Below are positions 21,328-28,251 of a stretch of DNA of 32,376 nucleotides, piece by piece (positions within the stretch are counted from its first letter, which is position 1; each line of letters begins with the position of its first letter). A model generated the notes under the pieces. That model was not told where the DNA came from, made no database searches, and saw nothing but the letters and a program-made list of their open reading frames with translations. A program made the translations under genes and the position numbers. The stretch is taken from NCBI GenBank assembly GCA_046728935.1, contig JBKPFS010000082.1, positions 1 through 32,376 of the forward strand, written 5' to 3'. This DNA is from DATAFO01 sp046728935. Its GTDB lineage: Bacteria > Actinomycetota > Thermoleophilia > Solirubrobacterales > 70-9.

Positions 21328-22521
21328 ATGCGCATCCTGATCCTGGGTGGCGACGGTTACCTGGGGTGGCCGACCGCGATGCGATTCTCGTCCCGTGGGC
21401 ACGAGGTCGCCGTGGTCGACAACTTCTCACGCCGTCGCTGGCACATCGAGCACTCGACCGACTCGCTGACCCCGATCCGCTCGCTGACGGACCGGATCGA
21501 GGCCTGGTGCGAGATCTCGGGCAACGAGATCCAGCCGTTCGTCGGCTCGATCGAGGACGGCGAGTTCATCGACGACGTGATCGCGGAGACCGCACCCGAG
21601 ACGATCGTCCACTACGGCGAGCAGCCCTCGGCGCCGTACTCGATGAAGTCGCGCCAGGCTGCGGTCGAGACGCAGCACACGAACGTGATCGGGACGCTGA
21701 ACGTGCTGTTCGCGATGCGCGACCGGGTGCCCGACTGTCACCTCGTGAAGCTCGGGACGATGGGCGAGTACGGGACCCCGAACATCGACATCGAGGAGGG
21801 GTTCATCGAAATCGAGCACAAGGGCCGGCGCGACGTGCTCCCGTTCCCCAAGCAGCCCGGCTCGCTGTACCACCTCTCGAAGGTCCACGACTCCCACAAC
21901 ATCCAGTTCGCCTGCCGGATCTGGGGCCTGCGCTCGACCGACCTCAACCAGGGCGTCGTGTACGGGATCGACACCGAGGAGTCGGCCGCCGACGAGCGGC
22001 TGATTACCCGCTTCGACTACGACGAGTACTTCGGCACCGTGCTCAATCGCTTCTGCGTCCAGGCGGTGATCGGCCACCCGCTGACCGTCTACGGCGAGGG
22101 CGGCCAGACGCGCGGGTTCCTCAACATTCGGGACACGCTCCAGTGCGTGGAGCTCGTCGTGGACAACCCGCCCGAGCTGGGCGAGTACCGGGTCTTCAAC
22201 CAGTTCACAGAGCAGTTCTCGGTCGTCGACCTCGCCGCGCTGGTGAAGCGGAGCGCGGCCGAGGTCGGCTTCGACGTCGACGTGCGCAGCTTTCCGAACC
22301 CCCGGATCGAGGCCGAACGCCACTACTACAACGCCTCGAACACGAAGCTCCGCGACCTCGGCCTGCGGCCGCACCACCTCGGCGAGGAGCTCGTGCGCTC
22401 GATGCTTCGGATCATCGAACGGCACCGCGAGCGCGTGATCGAGCGCGCGATCCTGCCCCGGACTCGGTGGAAGCCGGGCGAGCTCATGGGCGAGATCGAG
22501 GAGGTGGGCGAGCCCTCGTGA
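21328..22521 (+). CDS. sqdB: UDP-sulfoquinovose synthase homologue (SQD1/SqdB-like)
   Basis: This 397-residue extended short-chain dehydrogenase/reductase would make UDP-sulfoquinovose from UDP-glucose and sulfite, the head-group donor of the sulfolipid SQDG. Similarity to plant and cyanobacterial SQD1 is high through most of the chain: ILGGDGYLGWPTAMRF (NAD site), HYGEQPSAPYSMKSR, KLGTMGEYGTPNIDIEEG, YHLSKVHDSHN and DLNQGVVYGIDT, then FNQFTEQFSVVDLAAL. The catalytic T144, Y181 and K185 line up with the SQD1 Thr-Tyr-Lys set. The stop overlaps the GTG of the TetR gene. No sqdX/SQD2-type glycosyltransferase is nearby, so the sugar might instead go to a glycan. UDP-glucose epimerase-like alternatives fit the sequence poorly. 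Confidence 0.9.
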   Translation: MRILILGGDGYLGWPTAMRFSSRGHEVAVVDNFSRRRWHIEHSTDSLTPIRSLTDRIEAWCEISGNEIQPFVGSIEDGEFIDDVIAETAPETIVHYGEQPSAPYSMKSRQAAVETQHTNVIGTLNVLFAMRDRVPDCHLVKLGTMGEYGTPNIDIEEGFIEIEHKGRRDVLPFPKQPGSLYHLSKVHDSHNIQFACRIWGLRSTDLNQGVVYGIDTEESAADERLITRFDYDEYFGTVLNRFCVQAVIGHPLTVYGEGGQTRGFLNIRDTLQCVELVVDNPPELGEYRVFNQFTEQFSVVDLAALVKRSAAEVGFDVDVRSFPNPRIEAERHYYNASNTKLRDLGLRPHHLGEELVRSMLRIIERHRERVIERAILPRTRWKPGELMGEIEEVGEPS

Positions 22522-23135
22522 AGCCGGCGCCCGCCACTATTGCGGCCCCGACCCGCTTGGAGCAGCGCGCCGAGCGCCGAGGCGCGATCCTCGACGCGAC
22601 CGTGCGCATCCTGGGCACCCGGGGCCTGGGCGCCGTCACCCATCGCGCCGTCGCCCGCGAGGCCGGAGTTCCGCTCGCGGCCACCACCTATTACTTCTCG
22701 TCCAAGGACGAGCTGGTCACCGAGGCGCTTCGGCTTCTGGTCGAGGACGAGATCGCCCGCATCGGGGCGCGTGCCGCCGAGCTAGGCGACGACCTCGCCT
22801 CCCCCGACCGCACGGCCGCGGCGTTGGCCGCCGTCCTGCTTCCCGGCCGAGGCGCGGCCCGCGCGCTGCTGGCCAAATTCGAGGTCTACCTCGAGGCGGC
22901 GCGCCGCCCGGCGCTCCGGCAGACCGCGGCCCACTGGCGGGGCGCGCTCACTGCTCTCGCGGAGTCGGCGCTCAAGGGAGTCGGGGCGCCCGACCCCGCG
23001 CGCAGGGCCCAGCTCCTGGTCGCCGCGGTCGACGGCATCCTCGTCCACGAGCTTGCGAGCGGGGGCGAGGACGCTGACCCGGAGCGGCTCCGGCCGCGGC
23101 TCGAGCAGCTCTTCGAGCTGATCCTCTCGGACTGA
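22518..23135 (+). CDS. TetR-family transcriptional regulator
   Basis: This protein has 205 residues. The N-terminal helix-turn-helix (about 20-70) reads RGAILDATVRILGTRGLGAV, THRAVAREAGVPLAATTYYF and SSKDELVTEAL, with the TetR/AcrR pattern and the YYFSSKDEL hallmark. The remaining helices form the ligand and dimer domain (LLVAAVDGILVHELASGGED). It begins at a GTGA overlap with the sulfoquinovose synthase stop, so it is made with that enzyme and could sense a related metabolite. The nearest palindrome is the perfect one 53 nt downstream, in front of ilvB. Whether it binds there or before its own operon is unknown. Confidence 0.88.
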   Translation: MKPAPATIAAPTRLEQRAERRGAILDATVRILGTRGLGAVTHRAVAREAGVPLAATTYYFSSKDELVTEALRLLVEDEIARIGARAAELGDDLASPDRTAAALAAVLLPGRGAARALLAKFEVYLEAARRPALRQTAAHWRGALTALAESALKGVGAPDPARRAQLLVAAVDGILVHELASGGEDADPERLRPRLEQLFELILSD

Positions 23136-23158
23136 CCCGTTGCTCCCAAACGACTTGC

Positions 23159-23175
23159 GGCGGGCTTCGCCCGCC
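23159..23175 (+). terminator. GC hairpin after TetR gene
   Basis: GGCGGGC and GCCCGCC pair perfectly around the loop TTC, 23 nt after the TetR stop. There is no T tract, so termination efficiency is uncertain. Confidence 0.45.
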
Positions 23176-23187
23176 TGACACGCGACT

Positions 23188-23210
23188 GACGAGACACTCT
23201 GTGTCTCGTC
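23188..23210. promoter_or_regulatory. Perfect 10-bp palindrome upstream of ilvB
   Basis: GACGAGACAC (23188-23197) and GTGTCTCGTC (23201-23210) are exact inverse complements around TCT. The site ends 2 nt before the -10 box TACAAT of ilvB, covering the -35 to -10 interval, which is typical for a repressor operator. A terminator is less likely, as the site is not followed by T residues and a better hairpin lies just upstream. Confidence 0.62.
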
Positions 23211-23212
23211 CC

Positions 23213-23218
23213 TACAAT
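23213..23218 (+). promoter_or_regulatory. -10 box TACAAT for ilvB
   Basis: TACAAT is followed by 9 nt and ATG 23228. The in-frame GTG at 23201 lies upstream of the box inside the palindrome, so it is rejected as the start. Confidence 0.55.
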
Positions 23219-23227
23219 CACTGCCCC

Positions 23228-24907
23228 ATGCGCGCCGCCGACGCACTCTGTGAAGCCCTCAAGGCCGAGGGAGTCGAACACGTCTTCGGGATTCCTGGCG
23301 GCGCCAACCTGCCCACCTACGACGCGCTCTACGACGCGGACATCACCCACATCCAGGCCCGCCACGAGCAGGGGGCCGGCCACGCGGCCGAGGGATACGC
23401 GAAGGCGTCGGGGAAGGTGGGCGTGGCGTTCGCCACCTCCGGCCCCGGGGCCACGAACCTGGTCACGGCGATCACCGACGCGATCATGGACTCGGTCCCG
23501 ACGGTGTTCATCACCGGCCAGGTGCGCACCGATCTGATCGGCACCGACGGCTTCCAGGAGGCTGACGTCACCGGAATCACGCTGCCGGTGGTCAAGCACT
23601 CGTTCCTCGTGACCGATCCCCGCCAGATTCCGGGTTACATCCACGCCGCGTTCCACATCGCCTCGACCGGGCGGCCCGGCCCGGTGCTGGTCGACGTGCC
23701 GCAGGACCTCTCGCGTGCCGACATCGACTACGAGCCCGCCGAGGGCGAGCCGGACCTCCCGGGCTACAAGCCGCCCACCGAGGGAAACATCAAGCAGATC
23801 CGGATCGCGGCGAAGGCGCTCGCCAACGCCCGGCGGCCGGTGATCTACGGCGGCGGCGGGATCATCAACGCCAACGCCGCCGACGAGTTCCGCGAGTTCT
23901 GCGGCTCCGACAACCTGCCCGTGACGCTGACGGTGATGGGGCTCGGTGCCTTCCCCGCTCCCCACGAGCAGTGGCTCGGGATGCTCGGCATGCACGGCAC
24001 CCGGACCGCGAACTACGCCATGGACGAGGCGGACCTGATCGTCGCGGTGGGCGCGCGCTTCGACGACCGGATCACGGGCAAGCTGTCCGAGTTCGCCCCG
24101 CGGGCGAAGTTCGTGCACATCGACGTCGACCCGGCGGAGATCTCCAAGAACATCCCCGTGCACATCCCGATCGTCGGCGACGCCAAGGACGTGCTGCCGA
24201 AGCTGACCCGCGAGTACCGCGCGCAGAAGCCCGACGCCTCACGGCTCGAGGAGTGGTGGGCCCGGATCCACGAGTGGCAGGCGACGTATCCGCTTCGCTA
24301 CGAGGACTCGACCGACGCCGAGGTCAAGCCCCAGTTCATGATCGAGGCGATGTACGAGGCGACGGAGGGCGAGGCGATCATCACCTCCGACGTCGGCCAG
24401 CACCAGATGTGGGCCGCGCAGTACTACCACTTCTCGCGACCGCGCCAGTGGATCAACTCGGGCGGCCTGGGGACGATGGGATTCGGGCTCCCGGCCGCGA
24501 TCGGCGCCAAGGTCGCGCGACCCGACGACACCGTCGTGTGCCTCGCCGGCGACGGCAGCCTGGTGATGGTGTGCCAGGAGTTCGCCACCGCCGCGGCGCA
24601 CGAGATCCCGGTCAAGGTCTTCCTGATGAACAACGGCCACTTCGGCATGGTTCGCCAGTGGCAGGAGCTGTTCTGGGAGGAGCGCTACAAGGCGGTCGAG
24701 ATGGGTCCCAGCCCGGACTGGCCGAAGCTCGCCGAGGCCTTCGGGTGGACCGGGATGCAGTGCAAGGACAAGGGCGACCTGCGCGACGCGATGCGCACCG
24801 CGCTCGACGCCGAGGGTCCCGTGCTGCTCGACGTGCACGTGACCAAGGACGAGAACTGCTTCCCGATGATCCCCGCCGGCGCCGCGGCGCGGGACATGGT
24901 GGGGTAG
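23228..24907 (+). CDS. ilvB: Acetolactate synthase large (catalytic) subunit
   Basis: This 559-residue ThDP- and FAD-dependent enzyme makes 2-acetolactate or 2-aceto-2-hydroxybutyrate, the first common step of valine, leucine and isoleucine synthesis. The ThDP-activating glutamate is E47 in ARHEQGAGHAAEGYA. PGATNLVTAITDAIMDSVP and GTDGFQEADVTGITLPVVKH are family signatures. The FAD-binding middle domain ends around DDRITGKLSEFAP, and the ThDP/Mg site is G-D442-G-S-L to N468-N469. The length is normal. ilvN follows by 4 nt. ilvC is not next to it. The promoter carries a perfect palindrome, so a dedicated repressor is likely. Confidence 0.95.
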   Translation: MRAADALCEALKAEGVEHVFGIPGGANLPTYDALYDADITHIQARHEQGAGHAAEGYAKASGKVGVAFATSGPGATNLVTAITDAIMDSVPTVFITGQVRTDLIGTDGFQEADVTGITLPVVKHSFLVTDPRQIPGYIHAAFHIASTGRPGPVLVDVPQDLSRADIDYEPAEGEPDLPGYKPPTEGNIKQIRIAAKALANARRPVIYGGGGIINANAADEFREFCGSDNLPVTLTVMGLGAFPAPHEQWLGMLGMHGTRTANYAMDEADLIVAVGARFDDRITGKLSEFAPRAKFVHIDVDPAEISKNIPVHIPIVGDAKDVLPKLTREYRAQKPDASRLEEWWARIHEWQATYPLRYEDSTDAEVKPQFMIEAMYEATEGEAIITSDVGQHQMWAAQYYHFSRPRQWINSGGLGTMGFGLPAAIGAKVARPDDTVVCLAGDGSLVMVCQEFATAAAHEIPVKVFLMNNGHFGMVRQWQELFWEERYKAVEMGPSPDWPKLAEAFGWTGMQCKDKGDLRDAMRTALDAEGPVLLDVHVTKDENCFPMIPAGAAARDMVG

Positions 24908-24911
24908 GGCG

Positions 24912-25463
24912 ATGGAAGCCGGAACCCCGGACGTCGTCAGGCTCGAGGACCTCGAGGCGCAGAAGGCCCTCACCGGCCGCAAGCACATCCTCTCGCTCTT
25001 GGTCGAGAACAAGCCCGGCGTGCTGGCGCGAATCGCCGGCCTGTTCAGCCGCCGCGGGTTCAACATCGACACGCTCGCGGTCGGGCCGACCGAGGATCCC
25101 GAGATCTCGCGGATCACGCTCACGCTCGACGGCGCGGTCCACCCGATCGATCAGGTGACGAAGCAGCTTCACAAGCTGGTCAACGTGATCAAGATCCGCG
25201 ACATGGAGCCCGATCAGACGATCGCCCGGGAGATGGCGCTGTTCCGGGTCCAGGCGGCGGTCGAGAACCGCGCCGAGATCATGCAGTTCGCCGAGATCTT
25301 CGGCGCCAACATCGTCGACGTCTCGCGCCGCGCGTTGACGATCGAGGTCACCGGCTCGCAGGACAAGATCGACTCGTTCGAGCGCATCATCCGGCCGCAC
25401 GGCCTGATCGAGATGGCCCGCACCGGCGAGGTCGCCATCTCCCGCTCCCGCCCCGAGGCGTAG
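24912..25463 (+). CDS. ilvN: Acetolactate synthase small (regulatory) subunit
   Basis: This 183-residue regulatory subunit activates the large subunit and mediates feedback inhibition by branched-chain amino acids. The ACT domain is KHILSLLVENKPGVLARIAG, LFSRRGFNIDTLAVGPTEDP and RITLTLDGAVHPIDQVTKQL. The second half (ENRAEIMQFAEIFGANIVDV, IEVTGSQDKIDSFERIIRPH) is the C-terminal module that binds the catalytic subunit. It has about 20 extra residues before the ACT domain. The ATG is 4 nt after the ilvB stop with GGTAGGGCG as a weak ribosome binding site, so it is coupled. Confidence 0.95.
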   Translation: MEAGTPDVVRLEDLEAQKALTGRKHILSLLVENKPGVLARIAGLFSRRGFNIDTLAVGPTEDPEISRITLTLDGAVHPIDQVTKQLHKLVNVIKIRDMEPDQTIAREMALFRVQAAVENRAEIMQFAEIFGANIVDVSRRALTIEVTGSQDKIDSFERIIRPHGLIEMARTGEVAISRSRPEA

Positions 25464-25466
25464 ACC

Positions 25467-25497
25467 GGTTTCGGCCCAGTCGCGCCTGGCCGAGACT
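25467..25497 (+). terminator. Hairpin after ilvN
   Basis: GGTTTCGGCC (25467-25476) pairs with GGCCGAGACT (25488-25497) with G-T wobbles around an 11-nt loop, starting 3 nt after the ilvN stop. Confidence 0.45.
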
Positions 25498-25745
25498 TGG
25501 CGTGTAGGCGGGCGATCCCACGGGGGATCCTGCCCATCGCGAGTTGGGCGGTCGGGGTCCTGCTGCTCGTATACGCGGCTGCGAACTTCGTGCAGCACGG
25601 ACTAATGAAGGCGGCGCCGTTGACACGCCGGAGGAACTGGGATGTCCGCCGTCACCTGGCACCTCGCACTCTGGGATCCCTTCTAGCTCCTCGGGGGAGC
25701 TCTGCTCTCGCTTGGACTCCCTTCTGTACCTCGCCCTGGTCGATC
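25497..25745 (+). pseudogene. Relic of a small DUF3995-like membrane protein
   Basis: Three frames in succession carry recognisable pieces. The first has ILPIASWAVGVLLLVYAAAN then FVQHGLMKA (to about 25610). The second has GAVDTPEELG. The third, from 25642, has MSAVTWHLALWDPF, then an in-frame TAG at 25684-25686, then LLGGALLSLGLPS. Order and content match small membrane proteins with a ...VQHGLM...PEELG...WHLLLWDPWWLLGG... pattern. Two single-base losses and one nonsense codon are needed to explain it, so it is dead. It lies between ilvN and the next gene. Confidence 0.5.
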
Positions 25746-25780
25746 CAACAAAGCAGGGTGCGGACGCTCAGAACGACTGA

Positions 25781-25835
25781 GACTCTCGGCTCCCGACCTA
25801 GTGCGAATCCGACCGCGATAGAGTCGGCGAGAGTC
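25781..25835. promoter_or_regulatory. Long inverted repeat upstream of alpha/beta-barrel gene
   Basis: GACTCTCG (25781-25788) and CGAGAGTC (25828-25835) pair exactly, and inside them CCGAC (25793-25797) pairs with GTCGG (25823-25827). The right arm overlaps a GATAGAGT -10-like sequence and ends 17 nt before ATG 25853, so it could fold in the leader or bind a regulator. Confidence 0.35.
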
Positions 25836-25852
25836 CGACCGGGAGGTTCACC

Positions 25853-26131
25853 ATGAGCATCGTTGTTCGTTTTCCGCCCTCGAACGTGACGAGGCAGCAG
25901 TACGACACCGTTCGCAACGCGCTCACCGAGGCCGGTGATTGGCCGGCGGACGGTTGCCAGCTTCACGTTCTCTTCGGCGATGAGACCGACATCCGAGTCA
26001 GCGAAATCTGGGAGTCTCGGGAGAAGCTCGACGCCTTCGGTGAGAAGCTGAGGCCGAGGATGGAGGAGGCGGGGATCCAGCTCTCGGGTGAGCCGGAGGT
26101 CTTCGAGGCCCACATCGTCGAGACGTTCTAG
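25853..26131 (+). CDS. Small dimeric alpha/beta-barrel-like protein of unknown function
   Basis: This protein has 92 residues. The order of strand IVVRFPPSNV, helix RQQYDTVRNALTEAGDWPAD, strand CQLHVLFGDETDIRVSEIWE, helix SREKLDAFGEKLRPRMEEAG and strand FEAHIVETF fits the ferredoxin-like dimeric barrel of the antibiotic-monooxygenase or stress-responsive barrel families. No catalytic residue can be assigned. A strong ribosome binding site, GGGAGG, lies 6 nt before ATG. It stands alone between the DUF3995-like relic and menF, with a long inverted repeat in front. Confidence 0.68.
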   Translation: MSIVVRFPPSNVTRQQYDTVRNALTEAGDWPADGCQLHVLFGDETDIRVSEIWESREKLDAFGEKLRPRMEEAGIQLSGEPEVFEAHIVETF

Positions 26132-26194
26132 GCTCGGCATCAGCCCGGGCGACGGAAGCGGCGGCCCGACGCCGACGCGGCCTGGTGGCCCGAC

Positions 26195-26200
26195 TACGCT
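26195..26200 (+). promoter_or_regulatory. -10 box TACGCT, leaderless menF start
   Basis: TACGCT is followed by 6 nt and GTG 26207. No Shine-Dalgarno sequence fits. Confidence 0.5.
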
Positions 26201-26206
26201 GAGGAC

Positions 26207-27601
26207 GTGATCGCCGAGGCGGAGGTCCTCCTCGACTCGCTCGAGCGCCTGCTCGACGAGGTGGGCAGCGGCCGAAGGCTGGTCAGCGTCACCGCTCGGG
26301 TCGAGATCGCCGATCCGAGCGCGGCGGTCTTCGCCTCCCGGCTGGCCGAGGACCGGTGGTTCTGCTGGGAGCAGCCCGATCGCGAAGGATTTGCGCTCGC
26401 GGCGATGGGGACGCCCCACGAGATCGTCTCCCGGGGCGCCCGCCGCTTCGAGGACGTGGCCGGGGGATGCGCGGCGATCGCTCGGGGGCGGGCGGCTGAC
26501 GAGCCGCCCGACCTGCCGGCCGGCGCCGGGCCCGTGTGGGTTGGCGGGCTCTCGTTCGCCCCCGAGGGCGCGACGGCGCCTCAGTGGTCGTCCTTTCCTC
26601 CGGCCTCGTTCTGGCTCCCCGAGCTGGCGCTGACTCGCGACGGGGAAGTCACCTGGCTCACCGTCTCGGCGATCAGCGAGCCGGGTCGCGGGTCCACCGA
26701 GGTCGCGGGCCGCATTCGCCGTCGGGTGGCGGGGCTCCACGACCCGGCGCTCCCCATGCTCGACCCCCATCCCGCCGGCCCGGCGGCGATCGAGAGCGCG
26801 CTGCCGCCGGAGCACTTCGAGCTGGCGGTGACGGCGGCGGTGGACCGGATCAGGGCACGGCAGCTGGAGAAGGTCGTCCTCGCGCGCGAGGTGCGGGTCG
26901 AGGCGCCTCGGGCGCATGATCCGGCGGGCGTGTTCGGAGCGCTGCGAGAGCTCTTCCCGTCGTGCTTCTGCTTCTGCTGCGGGACGCCCGAGGGAGCCTT
27001 CCTGGGCGCCAGCCCGGAGCTGCTCGTCCGTCGACGCGGGGCAAGCGCGGCCACCGTCGCGCTTGCGGGCTCGACGCGCCGCAGCGCCGACCCCGCGGTC
27101 GACGATCACCTCGGCGAGCAGCTCCTGCGCAGCGCGAAGGACCGCAGCGAACACGAGATCGTCGCGAGGCGGATCGGGCGGATCCTCGCCCCGCACTCCG
27201 TCTGGGTCGAGGCGGAGCGCGAGCCGGGATTGATCAAGGTCGCGAACATCCAACATCTCGCGACCCCCATCCATGCCCAGCTCGCCGACCCGCGGTCGGC
27301 GATCGAGCTGGCGGGAATGCTCCACCCGACTCCGGCCGTCGGCGGGGAGCCGCCGGACGCCGCGCTTCAGGTGATCGACGAGCTGGAGTCGCTCGACCGC
27401 GGCTGGTACGCGGGCCCGGTCGGATGGATGGACAGCGCGGAGGATGGCGAGCTCTGCGTGGCGATCCGCTCCGCCCTGCTTCGGGACCGCACCGCGCATC
27501 TGTACGCCGGCAACGGCATCGTCGCCGACTCCGACCCGGCGGCCGAGCTCGCGGAGACCGAGGTCAAGCTCGAGGCGCTGCTGCCGCTGCTCGCGAGCTG
27601 A
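26207..27601 (+). CDS. menF: Isochorismate synthase
   Basis: This 464-residue Mg-dependent enzyme converts chorismate to isochorismate, the entry to menaquinone. The N-terminal half is variable. The chorismate-binding domain begins about residue 200 with DRIRARQLEKVVLAREV, where K222 is the general base. It continues with GAFLGASPELLVRR, ALAGSTRRS, SEHEIVARRI, HLATPIHAQL, LHPTPAVGG, DRGWYAGPVGW and ELCVAIRSALL, the complete signature set. Context decides between menaquinone and siderophore roles: menD, menC, menA and menB lie just beyond on the opposite strand. The start is GTG 26207 directly after a -10 box. Confidence 0.93.
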   Translation: MIAEAEVLLDSLERLLDEVGSGRRLVSVTARVEIADPSAAVFASRLAEDRWFCWEQPDREGFALAAMGTPHEIVSRGARRFEDVAGGCAAIARGRAADEPPDLPAGAGPVWVGGLSFAPEGATAPQWSSFPPASFWLPELALTRDGEVTWLTVSAISEPGRGSTEVAGRIRRRVAGLHDPALPMLDPHPAGPAAIESALPPEHFELAVTAAVDRIRARQLEKVVLAREVRVEAPRAHDPAGVFGALRELFPSCFCFCCGTPEGAFLGASPELLVRRRGASAATVALAGSTRRSADPAVDDHLGEQLLRSAKDRSEHEIVARRIGRILAPHSVWVEAEREPGLIKVANIQHLATPIHAQLADPRSAIELAGMLHPTPAVGGEPPDAALQVIDELESLDRGWYAGPVGWMDSAEDGELCVAIRSALLRDRTAHLYAGNGIVADSDPAAELAETEVKLEALLPLLAS

Positions 27602-27610
27602 GCGGCCGCT

Positions 27611-27632
27611 CCTAGTGGGGCCTCTTGCAACT
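27611..27632. repeat. Solo end of the men-cluster inverted-repeat element
   Basis: CCTAGTGGGGCCTCT at 27611-27625 is identical to 31150-31164, and 20 of 22 positions agree when extended to CAAC. It lies between the convergent ends of menF and the DUF6529-like gene. Confidence 0.55.
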
Positions 27633-28203
27633 AGAACTCGGGAAAGCCGAAGTTGTCGAAGAACCAGTACGCGCTGGTGAACCAGATCGCGATCACCGTC
27701 GCGAAGACGGCGCCGCCCACCACCGGCAGGATCGCTCCCGGCAGCCGGTCCACCCGCAGGAACAGCATCTTCGACGCGAAGGCGCCGTAGAAGAAGCATC
27801 CGAGCAGGGAGTGCGCGGCGACCCGGGTCGGCGCGTCATCGAACTGGAACCCAAGCGCCCAGACGCAGTGGTAGACGACCGGGAGGCTGATCAGGAAGGC
27901 GAGCAGCCCCGAGAGCCGATGGACCGGCGGTACCCAGCCCGGGATGCTCGCCGTCAAGGGCAGGCGCCCATACATCCATAGGGCCGTCGTCACCTGGATC
28001 AGCGCGAAGGCGGCGACCGCAGTGGCGAGCCAGACCTTCATGTTGATGGTCGAGCTGAAGAACAGCCCGTCGCCCAGCACCGACTTCCCGGTCGGATCGT
28101 GCTCGTTCGCGTAGATGCCGATCGCCAGCGCCACTCCGGCGCCGATCAGAGCGATCCCCGCCAGCAGCAGCGCGGGCGCGTTGCGGGTCCGGGCCGCCTC
28201 CAC
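27631..28203 (-). CDS. DUF6529-like membrane protein, possible cytochrome b-type
   Basis: This protein has 190 residues and five membrane helices: PALLLAGIALIGAGVALAIG, KVWLATAVAAFALIQVTTAL, RLSGLLAFLISLPVVYHCVW, HSLLGCFFYGAFASKMLFLR and GAILPVVGGAVFATVIAIWF. Histidines in VHRLSG, VVYHCVW and AAHSLLG face or flank the helices as in cytochrome b561-like proteins, so haem binding is possible but inferred. It is the last gene of the minus-strand men cluster, which suggests a quinone-linked redox role. GTG 28203 follows the minus-strand box TACGAT (28210-28215) by 6 nt, so it can be transcribed alone. Confidence 0.72.
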   Translation of the reverse strand: MEAARTRNAPALLLAGIALIGAGVALAIGIYANEHDPTGKSVLGDGLFFSSTINMKVWLATAVAAFALIQVTTALWMYGRLPLTASIPGWVPPVHRLSGLLAFLISLPVVYHCVWALGFQFDDAPTRVAAHSLLGCFFYGAFASKMLFLRVDRLPGAILPVVGGAVFATVIAIWFTSAYWFFDNFGFPEF

Positions 28204-28209
28204 GGTGCG

Positions 28210-28215
28210 ATCGTA
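28210..28215 (-). promoter_or_regulatory. -10 box TACGAT (minus), leaderless start
   Basis: On the minus strand TACGAT is followed by 6 nt and GTG 28203 of the DUF6529-like gene. Confidence 0.45.
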
Positions 28216-28251
28216 CCCCGCAGGGTCGGACGCTTCGCGCCTCTTTCGGTG

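Noticed and set aside
21366..22517. Upstream extension of the TetR frame
   Set aside because: The sequence before 22518 is an out-of-frame shadow of the sulfoquinovose synthase gene; the GTGA overlap gives the start.
23188..23210. Palindrome read as the TetR gene terminator
   Set aside because: It overlaps the ilvB core promoter and is not followed by T residues. A separate 7-bp GC hairpin at 23159-23175 is better placed for termination.
25652..27799. 715-residue antisense open frame over menF
   Set aside because: This is a shadow frame of menF with no motif. It also crosses the barrel-protein gene and the relic.
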